A DNA stretch of 64,000 nucleotides, from NCBI GenBank assembly GCA_964247055.1, contig OZ176054.1:1798001-1862000 (forward strand), given 5' to 3'. The notes beneath the pieces were generated by a model. It worked only from the letters and a program-made list of their open reading frames with translations, did not search any database and was not told the origin of the DNA. This DNA is from Paragordius varius (Eukaryota; Nematomorpha). Position 1 is the stretch's first letter; every line of letters starts with the position of its first letter. Both the position numbers and the translations under genes were made by a program. Below, piece after piece: positions 36,536-48,999 of this stretch.

Positions 36536-38291
36536 ACTTTATTTATTATATTATACATCGATTAATACTTAGGGTGTGCGAAAAAACCGGTTCAATTGTT
36601 GGTTAGAACACTGTTTCTAAGACAGCTTTTTAGGAAAGGTCTATGATGCACACGGATCATCCAGTCAGAGCCTAATTAAAAATCACTCAATTTGTAATTC
36701 ACGCGTTTGTGAGGTTTTAATAATTTTTTCTAGTCTACCACTTCTCCAAAAATATAGCTTTAAAGTAATTTTAGAGAATCCAAACGTAAAAAACTATTTT
36801 TAGATAGTGAGGGCTTATTGAGGCTAATCCAAAAATTATCCGACGATATAATAAATTTTTTAAATCTCAAATGGTTTATTAAGTTTTTCGGAAAAATGAT
36901 ATATAGTTTATTCTTAATTCTCTTGTTAAAATAATAAATAATACAACAAATAAATATTTAAAATTGATTTTTTAAAGTCTAGGAGTTATACTAAATTTAA
37001 AGCATAGATCGCGAGTATACAAATCAAATTTAACTTATAATCATTAACATTCCTATTCAAAATTTTTGCCTTGTTGAACTTTTATTCTAAAATGGGCTGT
37101 TTTTTTTTAAAAAAATTATAGTTTATACATTTAAGTTTCGTTTTTGAACAATTTTGGTTATGCTGATCGTACTGATGAGTGCTAACAATCACAAAACTAG
37201 TCTGCGATTACTATTGACGAAAGGGTTTCACATATCATTTATAATTTCTATTTATACTTTCATTTAGTTCTACTTAATTATCCTTTATCGTTATATTACG
37301 GATTCAACTGTTATTACAAAACATAACCAATCCGTTATTTACCATTATAAAGAGTTTTTTTGTTCATGAATATCCGCTTTACAAGCGCAATCTTTTTTAA
37401 TATTTTAATGCTTATTTGACGTTTATGATATTCATACTGTGCCCCTTACAACTATGATATCTGATTGGTGTTAATTTGTAGTAATCGGCTAGTAAATATT
37501 TAAACAAAGCATAAACATTAAACGATACGAGCGCATCTATTTATATAATATAAATATCACAATTGGTTATATAGAAAAAAGGATACTGATTTAGTTTAGT
37601 AAATACGGCACAATTAATTTTTAGTATAACTTTAAAATGGACAAAATATTGGTGTATTAAATAAAGTAAATGTTAAATATATGAACAAATTAAGCGGATA
37701 TTATTGAGGCATGAAAAAAACAACGGGTTCATTTCTATTTTGATTCTAAAACATATCAATCACATTTTTATAAATTATATGAATAAATTAGGAAAATATT
37801 TGGAAAAATGTTGCACGATCAATAATAATAAAAATGAGTTAAGGACAAACATATAGTAAAAATTCAATTATACGGACAAAACGTAAAAATATAAAGACAA
37901 ATATTTTTTTAAACACGAGAACCATACTTTTTCAAACCTTAATTTTTCCTATAAAAACTATAGTATAAAATATATAATTGATTGTGTTACATAATGTACA
38001 CTATTTTACACTTTAATCAAGATTAGATAAAGTATGTTTGTCTTTTACATAAAAATATTTGTCTTTACATTTTTATGTTTTGTCCGTATAATTAATTGCC
38101 TTTTTACTGTATATTGACTACAAAAATGACATGGATTTTAACGGGACACGCGTTTGCACTAAAAAGAACAATTACCAAATTGTTATAAACTTGTGTGGAA
38201 TGTCTCAAATGTCAAATAAAATATAGGTTATATAAATTAAATATTTTATGATAAATGCTATATTATTCACACCACTAGGCGATACGATATG
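36536..38291. other. spacer between the micropeptide and ORP genes
   Basis: AT-rich. It contains the family F MITE at 37852-38111 and no ORF I can support on either strand. In particular I found no sequence for an ORP lipid-binding domain on the minus strand. Confidence 0.45.
37852..38111. mobile_element. TA-flanked MITE (family F), copy 2
   Basis: The left end is TAGTAAAAATTCAATTATAC followed by ggacaaaacgtaaaa; the right end, atgttttgtccgtataatta then TTTTTACTG, is its inverse. It matches copy 1 at 1273-1556 over both ends, with a diverged middle. Confidence 0.8.
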
Positions 38292-41200
38292 TTATTGGTG
38301 TCGAAATAAACTGTTAAATTCAGGGGACGTATTAGTTGAAGAAACATTATAATTTTTCATCGAGTAATGATATGACGCAGGGGGATGTTTGGTTTGATTT
38401 GAATGATTCTTTTTGGCTTCATTTAATTTAAAGGCGGCGTCGTTTGGCTTTTTATAACTTTTTATGCTCTGTGATGTCGATTTTTGAGGTTGACCTTTTG
38501 TAGAAACATTTTTGAAAGTTCGTTTATCACTGCTTGCTTCTATATCTTTCGGTACAAACGTCGGATCATGTAGAAAAGCCATGGTATTATTGGTTTGATC
38601 AGAAAAATTTGTTGTTAATCTTTTACCTATTAGAGAATCATGTGGGCTACTTGGGGTAACATTGAATAATAAATTATAGCATTCGGATAAAACGTGTATA
38701 GTTTCACGAGCACTAGCTTTTAACAAAAGTAAATCATGATCCATCATTGCAATGTTTGATTTGTTGGGAATAGTTGATAAAGCTGGAGTTTTATCATCAA
38801 TTATATTATTACAATCATTTAGGGGTAATAAATTTAAAACAACATTTTTGCTATCATTTGGTAAGTGTTTAAACTGACAAGATTTTACATTCCGTTTAGA
38901 ATCAATCAGTTCCCCACCACCTTTAAACACGGGTGACATGGTAGAAGGCAACAAAGGAGTTGATTTATCAATATTATTCGAACAAGATTGTGGATCTTTG
39001 GGTAAATCTTTCCTGTTATTGCTTCTGTTTTTATTGTTATTATTAAAGACTGTGGATGTGGAAATGTTAATATGATTGGATTTGGGTGTATTCTAGAATT
39101 AAATTATATAAAAAAGTATATTTGTGCCTTTAATAAGCATCCTTGGTGTAATTTATATTAAAATAGCTTGGATAACATGATAACACAATCCTTCACGAGT
39201 ATTGATATTTGTTAATGGGTAATTTAAAAAAATAATTCATAATATTTATTAATCTACTTAATTAAAATTTTCCGAATTTAATTGGTGAAATTAAACCGTT
39301 TATTTAAATAGCTAAAATTATTTTGTTGCTCAATATATATATGTATATATATCGCTCCGTAATTAAGTTAAAAAAGTAAATAATAAACGAAAAACTAGTT
39401 GATATTAATGAATATAGACTAATTAGAGGCCTTTTAAATTTGCGATTTGTACTAAATGGGGTTGGTTTTAATTTATTGTATTTTGAATTAAAAAAAGGCG
39501 AAAATTAGGGTATCCTACGGATTTAAAAAGGAATCTCAAAGTCTAGGGCCTGTTTAAATATTATAAGTTATTTAAATATAAAGGGTTGCCTCTGTTTGCC
39601 CCAGATATTGTAATTGATGAGTTTTACTAATCATAAAAATAAAAAAAAAATCTTTAAAACTTTTAACCAAGGGTAAAAATTATCTACTGATATTTTATTT
39701 GACATTTGATTAATTTTTTAAAGATAAATTTTAGTAACAGTGTTGATAGAAAAGTGTGTTTAAATGCTTTTTTCTGTTTAATATTTTTTAAATCCAACGT
39801 ATGGGTTTTTTAAACAAGTTTACGCAATAGAATAATATCGGTGTATAATCATAATTTTAATTTTAGAAAAAATAAAAATTAAAAAAAAAACTTACATTAA
39901 TTAAATTATAAATGTCAGTGTAATGGTTTTGTGTATTCCTTAATACTTCCCGAACCACCTTGAAATGATTTTGATCTAAATTTCTAAAACATAATATATA
40001 TATATATATATACCCCTCAAGCAAAAGGGTGAATATATACAATGGATTTAAAAAATTTAATATATGCCCAAAAAGCATGGCTTAAAACAATGGTAACCGT
40101 GGACTAAAAATACTTTTTATGGCCTTAAATTATTTATTAAGTTTTTGATATATACCATTTACAACATTTCGAGTTGGTTTTTTAACAATTTTATTTTGTT
40201 TTCAACTTTAAAGTTGATAGCGATTCATAAGTTTAAGTCAAATAAATATAGATTAAAAAGATAGGATAATGAAATGGAAATTAAATTACAATATATTTTT
40301 ATTAATCTTATATTAAATATAATATAAAAATTTTGTGGATTGTTAATTGTAATTTTCCATTTATAATTTAAAAAATTGTCAAATTGAAAAAATAGTTCGA
40401 AAAAGGCTTTTTTGAATTAAAAATATAATTTTAAATGAAATATTAGTAAGAATTAAGGATATTTGGTTAAAAGATAAAAAATAGATAACATATACAATTA
40501 TAGTTATATGCAAACTAAAAAAACATGGACCAATTTAAGTGCTTAGTTGAAGTTTTCAAAGACCAACTTAAAGAGTTAAACACTTGTAAAATACAAATAG
40601 CTCTAAAAATATTATAGTGAAAACATGATAAGTATTTATTGCGCCTTTAAAATTTTTTTAATTACTGGTGGCTTCAATAAAAATAATTTATAAAATTATA
40701 TATTGTTTTAACTCACTAAATTCCAATATTTCCGTATTAAGCTAAAAGAATTAAAAATTGCCATCTTAGATGTACGCTAAGAAAATCGTTTAAAAACAGA
40801 CCACCGGAAAAATTAAAAAGTTGTTTCAAATTTTCAAAAATTACACTTGCTTAAAACGGATTGATATGATATGGAATAATACGATGAAAAATTATGGTTA
40901 TCCATAAAAAACAATTCTATTTCGAAATTATATTTCCGTCGTATAAGGGTTGGGTTGTGTTTTTAAAAGGCCAAAATGATAATAAACAGTCAAATACAAA
41001 AATAATTATAAGTTTAAAAATAAAACGAAAATAAGGTAAAAATATGTTTTTATTAGAGAGTCTCAGATAAAAATGATAAAATAATCAGATACCAGATTTT
41101 TTATGTAACTCCATTATATTTAAAAATCCCTAAAAGCAGGACCATTAAAAAATTATTTTTAATTTTAAAATATCTAATTAAACGCTCCTTTATCTTAGTA

Positions 41201-42056
41201 TAAGTTATGGGCTCATATGCTCTCAGTCATGTGACATAAATCATTTTCAGGAAAAAACTAATTTGAAAAATATATTTGCCGATATTTATGTAAATAACTG
41301 ATCAAAAACTTGTAAGAATTTTTGTAATCAGTGGCAAATGTATTTTGAGATGTCTTTGATAATTGTGTAGTGTTTTCAGTGGATTTTGATAGCTCTTCTT
41401 GTGCATTAGAATAAACGTTGGAAGTTTGATTTGTATCAAACGAAAATAAATTGGAGAAAGTATTTATAAAATTTTGATAATTCATGTCTGTATTTAATAA
41501 ATTATTTGAAGGTTTCTGTGTACTATCATGATTATCCATCTTTGGTAAATCCATTTTCTAAATTTTATTATATAATAAGTATATTCGTGAAAATTTATCA
41601 GTCAAATATAATAGTTTTACATGTTTCTCTGCTGTATAGCGTAAACGATCTATCCAAAGCTGGCGCTCTTTGCTATCAACGGCTGCAACGTTATATAAAG
41701 AATACTTTTTAATTTTAGAACCTCATCATTTTTCAGAATATTAAAAATTAATGGATCTTCTTCGCTTGGTATGACCGAACTACCCTAATTGCTTAAATAA
41801 CAAAAATCTACTTGCAAAAATATCCTATTGCGTGGCTTGATATTTGCTTTCCAGGTATCTTCCGTCTAATAATAAAAAGTAACTATACAATGTAATAATC
41901 CAAAAATCCAGTTTGTGGATCTATCACAAACCATCGAAACTGAAACCCTTTGACCAAATTTGTAAATTTAAGCAAATATCCTCGTAGAGAAGTGTCAAGT
42001 TCAGCTGACATAATTAAACGCATGAGGCTTATCGTAAAAACATTCTTCTGTTTCAT
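38292..42056 (-). CDS. ORP9/10/11-type protein, PH domain without ORD
   Basis: Seven inferred exons on the minus strand: 42056-41889, 41865-41812, 41784-41706, 41682-41621, about 41539-41310, 39983-39896 and 39092-38292 (TAA). Phases agree; 493 aa. The introns between the first four exons are 23, 27 and 23 nt. Residues about 26-135 are a PH domain very close to human OSBPL11: LRGYLLKFTNLVKGFQFRWF, then VIPSEEDPLIF, EVLKLK and DSKERQLWIDRL. The linker keeps two further ORP10/11 landmarks, NHFKVVREVL and DHDLLLLKASARETIHVL. In relatives the PH domain binds membrane phosphoinositides at contact sites and a C-terminal ORD carries sterol or phosphatidylserine. Here translation ends without any ORD. 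Either the protein is PH-and-linker only, or further exons lie far away and the last exon has a donor (such as the gtttat near its end). The start of exon 5 has two phase-compatible acceptors (41539 or 41515). The start codon follows an in-frame stop. Confidence 0.8.
40152..40590. mobile_element. old copy of the TACCATTT-ended element (family B) in an ORP intron
   Basis: It opens with TACCATTTACAACATTTCGA followed by gttgg, and closes with gaccaatttaagtgc and agaccaacttaaag-type units and acttgtaaaatac. These are decayed versions of the 21-bp units seen at 55812-56467. It lies in the long intron between 41310 and 39983. Confidence 0.5.
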
Positions 42057-42091
42057 TTACAAAGACGACCCCACGTTGCGGCAAAAACGGG

Positions 42092-42095
<4 letters not shown>

Positions 42096-42163
<68 letters not shown>
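42096..42163. repeat. (TA)n microsatellite, about 68 bp
   Basis: A pure TA tract lying about 40 bp upstream of the ORP start codon. It is the longest simple repeat in the window. Confidence 0.95.
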
Positions 42164-42167
<4 letters not shown>

Positions 42168-43647
42168 TAAAATTTTAATTTTTTTTAAAATATACATTCT
42201 TCTGATTTTACAAATCTACATACACAATTCACGAAATTCTGTGCAAAGATGTCTTTAATATATTTTAGATCAAGGGGTACTTAAACGCGGACCTTCGGGA
42301 CTTTATGTGCGGCCGTAAAAAATTTGAAAAATTAGAGTTTACAAAAATCTATTAATCGGATAATATTTCTTAAATAATTTTTATAAATATCTATCCAATT
42401 GACAGAAACTAGAAAAATTATTGTTTTGTGCTCGAATTTTACAGGTAATAATAATCAATTATTCATAAATAGATTTTGAATGCGGTCTCTATATTTTTTG
42501 AGTTAAAAACACGACCCGCGAAGCCATTTGTGTTGTACACCCCTGTTCTAGATCAATACGACAAGATTATCACGGTACTTTTAGTGTTGGGCTACACGAG
42601 TGATATTAGATAAATATTTTTATGATTTTATATCGAAAAATTTGAGCATAATATTTTTTTGGTAGAAATGATTTAGTTAACAATTAGAATAAAATTGTGG
42701 TAATGGTCCCAGACTATATTTATATATTTTAATACAAGCAAAATTGGGCCACAAATATTTTATTAAATTTTAATATAATTAAAAAGCTTTTGGCTTCAGG
42801 CCAATTTTCTGATAAACGTGACTGTGCCTTTATATATAAAAGTGGATGGTTTTATATATTTTTGAATGGACCAAACATAGTTTAGTTGCTTCTAAATCAT
42901 CATCTCAGTTAAAAACTATCCAGAAATAGGGGCTTTTAAATATAAGTTTTTAATTTTCTGGATAACGTGCATGCCTTTTTTATTCTTTTACGAATGTGCC
43001 GTCCATGGTCAGCTTTTAAATTAGCCCTACATTTCCCAATAAGATTAAAACCGTGTTTTTCCTCAAGTTATAAGCTGCAAAACGGCACAAATGTTAGCCA
43101 ATGTTTTTTTACACTCTAATGGTACCGATATCATATAATCTTTTTCAATACCTGCTAGGAAAAAGTCCCTCTCTGAATGCAGCATCAGATAAAAATGGCA
43201 TTGAAACAGCTTTTCGTATTATACTATGTGAGCAGACATGGTAGCATTGCCCTTTTCTTGATACACCTTGATCTAAGATTTTCCTTATAATATTTACATG
43301 TTTCTTCCCTAATATAGATAAACCTATTTTATAATAAAAATGTAATTTTTGGGCGGGGGTGGGTTGTCTTACCAGTTGCCTGGATTGTTATGCTCAATAA
43401 TTACCGAACTAAATGGGTAGGATTTGTTCAAAGCTATACCAATTATGTTTTATAATTAGAATAATAAAAGAAATGTTAGAGATTGTCCGCCACACCGTAG
43501 AAACAGTATATAAAAATACAATATATTTAGGTCACATTGTAAGAAAACCGGCATTAGTATAATTTTAGGGAAAAGGAAAAGTTATTTTGATTTATAAGTT
43601 TATTGAAGTATTTAAGTCTAATAAAAATCATCAGGTAGTGTATTAAG
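42164..43647. other. spacer with a decayed coding remnant
   Basis: It contains the hAT-like MITE at 42275-42552. About 42790-43440 has a more balanced base composition than its surroundings and, on the minus strand, reads like an old disabled coding sequence (for example CYHVCSHSIIRKAV and SDAAFREGLFPSRY). I cannot assign a family; it could be a decayed transposable element or a dead gene. Confidence 0.3.
42275..42552. mobile_element. hAT-like MITE with likely 8-bp target duplication
   Basis: The left end is CAAGGGGTACTTAAACGCGG followed by a tgcggccg block; the right end, read on the other strand, is CAGGGGTGTACAACACAAAT. The flanks TTTAGATC and TCTAGATC fit an 8-bp duplication. No ORF. Confidence 0.6.
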
Positions 43648-44226
43648 TTAACACTTGGATACAACACACTCATTTTAGTCCTTATTCAAATTGGGGTATT
43701 TGGATACCCCAGGCCTGTTTAAAATAAAATACTTTAAAAAATATGGAAGGAATTGAAACCATGGCAAAATTTTGCACTTATATAACATTAATAAACCGAA
43801 ATATATAAAAAATTTTATTTAAAAATACTTGATATTACTTATTTTAAACTAAAACCGAAAGGCAAAAATTTCGTCAACGTGACATGTGTGAAATATTAAA
43901 ATTAAAAAATGATACAAAATAAACCGCGTTTTTTATTTCCATCAATGTTATATGTAATTTAGATTAAAAATTAGCTTTAATTTTACCCTTAAAATTAAAT
44001 GATATTTACAAAAATTTTGTAAAATAAAAATGGCGTCGAAGTAACTTGACATGGAACTTTTTTCAAAACAAAATTTTAATAAGCTATTTTGGCATATTTA
44101 TATAATTTCTATTAGGATAGAAGCATAAATTTAAATTGGGACCGTTTCCTTCAGTATATTTTTAAAAATATTAATTTAAATTTAGTCTGGGGTATTTAGA
44201 TACCCCAATTTGAATTGAAGTGTTAA
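43648..44226 (-). mobile_element. TTAA-ended MITE (family A), copy 4, reversed
   Basis: In reversed orientation it opens TTAACACTTGGATACAACAC and closes TTGAATTGAAGTGTTAA; 579 bp, full length. It closely resembles copy 2. Confidence 0.85.
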
Positions 44227-44483
44227 TATAGAAAAGATATAACTAAATCAAATCCATTAATTCTCGAAAATTTTTATGTGTATTAATCATTATATCATCA
44301 TCAATTGTGTTGAATATTTATAAACCCATTTTGAAATCAAATATTTTTATGCGTAATTAACCGTTTTATTATATGAATAGACAAATTTATTTGCAAAATA
44401 CTGATATAATTACAACTAGATATATTAAATAATGGGACACAAACATATAATACACGTATAGTATTACGAATCAATCTAATTTG

Positions 44484-46004
44484 TTATAGTTTTTGGAATA
44501 ATTTTGCTAATTTATTGAGAGCTATGGTGCGCATTTTTGCATCTATCGTTAAGGTGAAGTATACACAGAGTGCATTATTCCCATATTTTGTGAGATATGC
44601 TATGTTTTGAAACCATAACTCATATTTTGAATGGAAAACATCGGTCCATGGTTGATACATTAACATATATATGGTCATTGGTATGGTAGTTACCGTAAAG
44701 TGCAAATTAATCACAATCATTAACAGTGTTATTTGATAATCTCTTTCCTTCATAATACCATTATTTTCCGAGCCAGTAGTCCTAGAATTCGCATTGTGAT
44801 TCCGTATTTGATTACGTTTCTTGACAATAGCCATGAAATATTTCATGACATAAATATTACTAATGGTGGAAATAACGTACGGTGTAAAAGCTAAAGCAAA
44901 ATTTACCCAAATTCGATACCTGGGGAACCAAGGTCTTTGGGTATTAGCTTTGTGAACATATAACTTATGAATGTAAGGCTCCAACCTACTTTGTTTACTT
45001 AACATTGACATGTTATGCCTTTTCAAATAACTTGTAATATCCAATAAAAATATTTCCTTGCTTATAATCGAGGTTTCAGGGGCCGATATTTCATAATTTT
45101 TATTAACTGTCAAAAACTTAATCATTACCACATCAAACCCTAGGCTATATGGTATGGTTAGTGTGAGACATAGCATAAAGCCGACAATCATACACACTAA
45201 TATGACCTTGTTTGAAGCCACAGTCCGATATTTAAAGGGCCAACGGAGTGCACAAAGACGGTCCAAAGAAATGAACATTCTTAGAAAGTAACCGAAATGT
45301 GTAAATATATCCATGATAGGAAATCCCACTTTTAAACTATACCATGTGAATACGTAACTTTTTCTACAAGTTTGATAACATCCTATGTATAGCATGGGTA
45401 CCATCCATGCATTAATAGACACCAAAAAATCTGTAAGAGCCAGACCCTTTATGTAAAGATAAATATTATATTTTTGGCCCGCTTTTCTTGTTCCGAAGGG
45501 CCATATTTTAGGTTTCCAAAAACGCATTTTTCTCTCCCTTTGAACAGATGACAATCTCCTTCCTTCACTATTATATTTACTTGCCATGTTAGAATTTTGA
45601 GATTTGACATCCTTATTTTTTGTTATAAGTTGCTTGCTTGAGAGCGTCCCTACCTTTTCCCCTTCTATTCTTCCTCCTTTAAGATTGGTAAATTTTTCAT
45701 CGTTGTTAACACAAGTTGTTGTGTTAGTTGTTAGGTTATTTTCATCGGAATTCAAACACCACATGTAAAATAGATCGCCCAATATTCCAAGGCTTAACAT
45801 GGTGGGAAAAACAATGTTGTAACTGATATCTATCGAACGGTAAATATACCAAAGGGGGACACTCATATCTGTACGAATAGCATTACCATTTAAAGTTGTA
45901 TTATTGTATGAATTTAACATTGTATGACAAAATATTATTAGTTTGTGTTTAATGGATTTTTTTAATTTTAGTAAGCTAAATTGATAATAGAATCCAAAAT
46001 TCAA
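44484..46004 (-). CDS. rhodopsin-type GPCR, possibly a peptide receptor
   Basis: An intronless ORF of 506 codons; the start could instead be the Met at residue 29, just before the NNTT glycosylation site. Seven membrane segments are readable at about 62-84, 169-197, 212-241, 255-278, 352-375, 411-440 and 452-475. Family marks are GLALTDFL in TM2 (Asp 2.50) and ISLDRLCALRWPFKYR at the end of TM3 (DRL in place of DRY). The style is nearest to invertebrate FMRFamide-type receptors, as an inference. Oddities: the TM1 Asn is replaced (LGILGDLFY); the first intracellular loop is about 85 residues, normally about 10; I see no Cys in extracellular loop 2 to pair with the TM3 Cys; TM6 lacks CWxP and TM7 lacks a clear NPxxY (KYGNNALCVYF). 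It may signal unusually, but the ORF is intact. Confidence 0.85.
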   Translation of the reverse strand: MNFGFYYQFSLLKLKKSIKHKLIIFCHTMLNSYNNTTLNGNAIRTDMSVPLWYIYRSIDISYNIVFPTMLSLGILGDLFYMWCLNSDENNLTTNTTTCVNNDEKFTNLKGGRIEGEKVGTLSSKQLITKNKDVKSQNSNMASKYNSEGRRLSSVQRERKMRFWKPKIWPFGTRKAGQKYNIYLYIKGLALTDFLVSINAWMVPMLYIGCYQTCRKSYVFTWYSLKVGFPIMDIFTHFGYFLRMFISLDRLCALRWPFKYRTVASNKVILVCMIVGFMLCLTLTIPYSLGFDVVMIKFLTVNKNYEISAPETSIISKEIFLLDITSYLKRHNMSMLSKQSRLEPYIHKLYVHKANTQRPWFPRYRIWVNFALAFTPYVISTISNIYVMKYFMAIVKKRNQIRNHNANSRTTGSENNGIMKERDYQITLLMIVINLHFTVTTIPMTIYMLMYQPWTDVFHSKYELWFQNIAYLTKYGNNALCVYFTLTIDAKMRTIALNKLAKLFQKL

Positions 46005-46395
46005 TAGAGTTGATAGTTTTGAGCAAAAACTATTTTAATAAATATGATTTGTGTTTGCTATAAAACAACACAAACAATAAAAGTAATTTAATTAAAATAT
46101 TATGTTTTGATGCACCTCCAAACAGCGGTCAAATTAATTACGATAATTACACTCTGTAAGCGACCGATAATGATCAAAACATTTAATTTATTTAATCACA
46201 CTATTTTGACCAAAGCTTGCACATAGGTGGTAAAGATTAATAAATATATAATAATATAATATAATATATTGTAAATTTTCATAATTTTAGGTGTCGTTTG
46301 ATCTCTGAAAAACAGTGTGCAACTTTCATCCTGTAAAACTAGTTTTTGCCATTAATTATAATTAGATATCTTATTATCTAGAATATTCTTTAGTA

Positions 46396-46657
46396 TACCA
46401 TTTACAAATCAAATTCACCCTTAAACAATTCCAATTCACCTTTGAACAATCCAAATTTACCCTCGAACAATTCAAATTCACCCACGGCTAATATAATTCA
46501 TTATTATTATGTTTAATATAAAACAAAATTTCATTTTAAATGTAAAAATATATAGGTAATTTTAATCATAAAAAACATATAATTTAATTTAGGGTGAATT
46601 TGAATTGTTCGAGGGTGAGTTTGAATTGTTTAAGGGTGATTAAAAGTGCAAATGGTA
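46396..46657. mobile_element. TACCATTT-ended element (family C), whole copy
   Basis: It opens TACCATTTACAAATCAAATT and closes with aaaagtgcaaatggta. Each arm is made of three or four tandem units of about 20-21 bp (TTGAACAATTCAAATTCACC and variants) around a central 100-bp core. TA flanks both sides. 262 bp, no ORF. Confidence 0.75.
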
Positions 46658-48999
46658 TATAATATGAAATTTGAGACCAAATGAGCATTGAAATATAAGT
46701 TGGTTCTAAAATATCATTTTATATTCTTTTAACTATTCTACCTTATTTTAAAATCGGTCGAAATATAAAAAAATTATGAAATTTTTATTTTAATCTACGG
46801 TTAAAATAGATGCATAGTTAAGTAAAGTCAGCTGTGGGCAGACGAGTGTTTAAAGCTTCTAGGGGTCATTAAAACAATTCTTTACATTTTAAAAAAAGGG
46901 AAAAGAGACTAAAAATGTATATTTTTTGTATACAAGATGGATCCAAATATAATTCTTCATTTCCTTTTATGATTCCATACGCCTTTCTTTAAATTCATAT
47001 TTATATATGTATTTAATAGAAAAATGCATCAGGATTTTACAGCTGCTTGCTTTTGTAATTCGTTGTCGATTGGAGAGACTTATTCAGTAGAATCACTATA
47101 TTACTAAGATTGTTAGCATAATTTTGCAAATCCAGACTTTCAAAGTTTTAGCAAGCCCCATGTGGCCCACGAGCTGCGTTTAACAACCAGTGTGGTAGAT
47201 TATTACATTAGTAATTGTTAAAAAAAGTATACAGCCTATGCTTAATGCTAAAAAACTAAAACATTACAATAAACACTTTTCATTACAATTTAATGACGCT
47301 AAACTATTCTATCTCCTTATAATTTTGATTAAAACGGTCTTCAAATTTAAACATATTTTCTATTTTACAAAAATTTGAAGATGAACGAATTCTTTGTTCG
47401 AAATTCTGAGGTGATAAAAATATTTAACTTAAACATATTATATAAAAAGGGTATTTATAATTTCGCAAAATGTTTTTCTACTGTTTTCACCATGTTCCGC
47501 TACAAAATACGGTTAATCAAATTTCGCTAAAAAATTTTAAACAAAGTATGCATTTTTTTAAAAAAAAAATTTTGTAGTAATCTTCCATATAATATTCTTA
47601 CTGCTGAATCTGGGCATTTTCGCGTTTATATTACGAAAACTAAACCATAAAAATTCAACAATTTAAGAGTTTCGATGCTCACATCACTTAAAACTTTTTA
47701 TAATTATTCGTCATTCAGTATAATGCAGGCAAATTTTGTGAATTTACTATCAATGAATAGCTCTAAAAATGCAAATAACTGTCTGATATCACTTGTAAGT
47801 CTCAAAACGGTCTGATAGAAAGATAAATTTTCCTATCAGAATATATATATTTTATCATAATGATTTTTGTGTTCGGTTTGTTATATGTAATTAACCCATA
47901 GTTTCTTTGACTCTATATCGCAATATTTAATATATATCATCGCGCACAAAATCGGATAACTATTCTGATAAAATATATATACAGATAGATAAATGTATAA
48001 TTCTATGATGATTTTTGTTTTGAATCTTACGAGCGAAATAGAAAAGTTATTGCCACTTTTCTGGTAAAATTAGAAAATGACGAAATTTGCGCACATTTTA
48101 TTACTAAACAATTTTTTTAGTCACAACTAAATGCTTTATACCAGAATAATACTGAAGGTTATCATGAATATATAAAAATTAAAACAATAATGTTTTAATT
48201 TTAGATAATAGATATAAGCTCCAAAAGTCTCAAATTTTCGAACCGTATAGGACAAGTTTAATTAATCTGAAATGCCGATATTGCGCAAAAATATATATCA
48301 AATAATAATATCATAGTTTTTACCGATGAAACGGTAAATAAACACTAAAATATTATATTGCGATCCGAATATGCGGTATAAAAATATCCTAGAAATATAT
48401 ATATTTCGATGGGAAAATGTAGGATTCGGTGCTTTTGATTTTGGCTACGAGCCATTCAAAAAATTTACACTTTGAGAAAGTGGTCTTTATGAGAAAATAG
48501 CAAAATTTGCGCGCACTTTGTTAAACAAAATTTTTTTGGGAGGGGCTTATTGCTTCATTCCAAAAAATATTACTAAAATATATTATAGACTACGTAAACA
48601 TTTTTACAAAACTTTAATGTTGAGCTCCGAAAGTCCCAATTTTTCGCCCAACTAAAAGGGATAGATCTCTTAAGGTAAATGCAAAAATTGCTAGAATTTA
48701 TGATAAAATTTTTTAACATAAGCTAGATCAGGGGTGTCTAACAGGTTAAAAAATTTTGAGTGGCTCTATAATAAATTTATTTAAAATGATTTTTTTGCAA
48801 AAAATTTATTTAAGAGTGACGTAAAATTTTTTAGGAAGTAAAATTTTAGATAGATTTGCATAAATTTTTATTATAATATTTTTTATTATTTTTCATCACA
48901 TTCATTTAATCATTTATTCCCTTCACATTTGGATATGACAAAATATGAAGAAATCTATATATATATATATATATATATAAATGGAAAGTGATGACTTTA

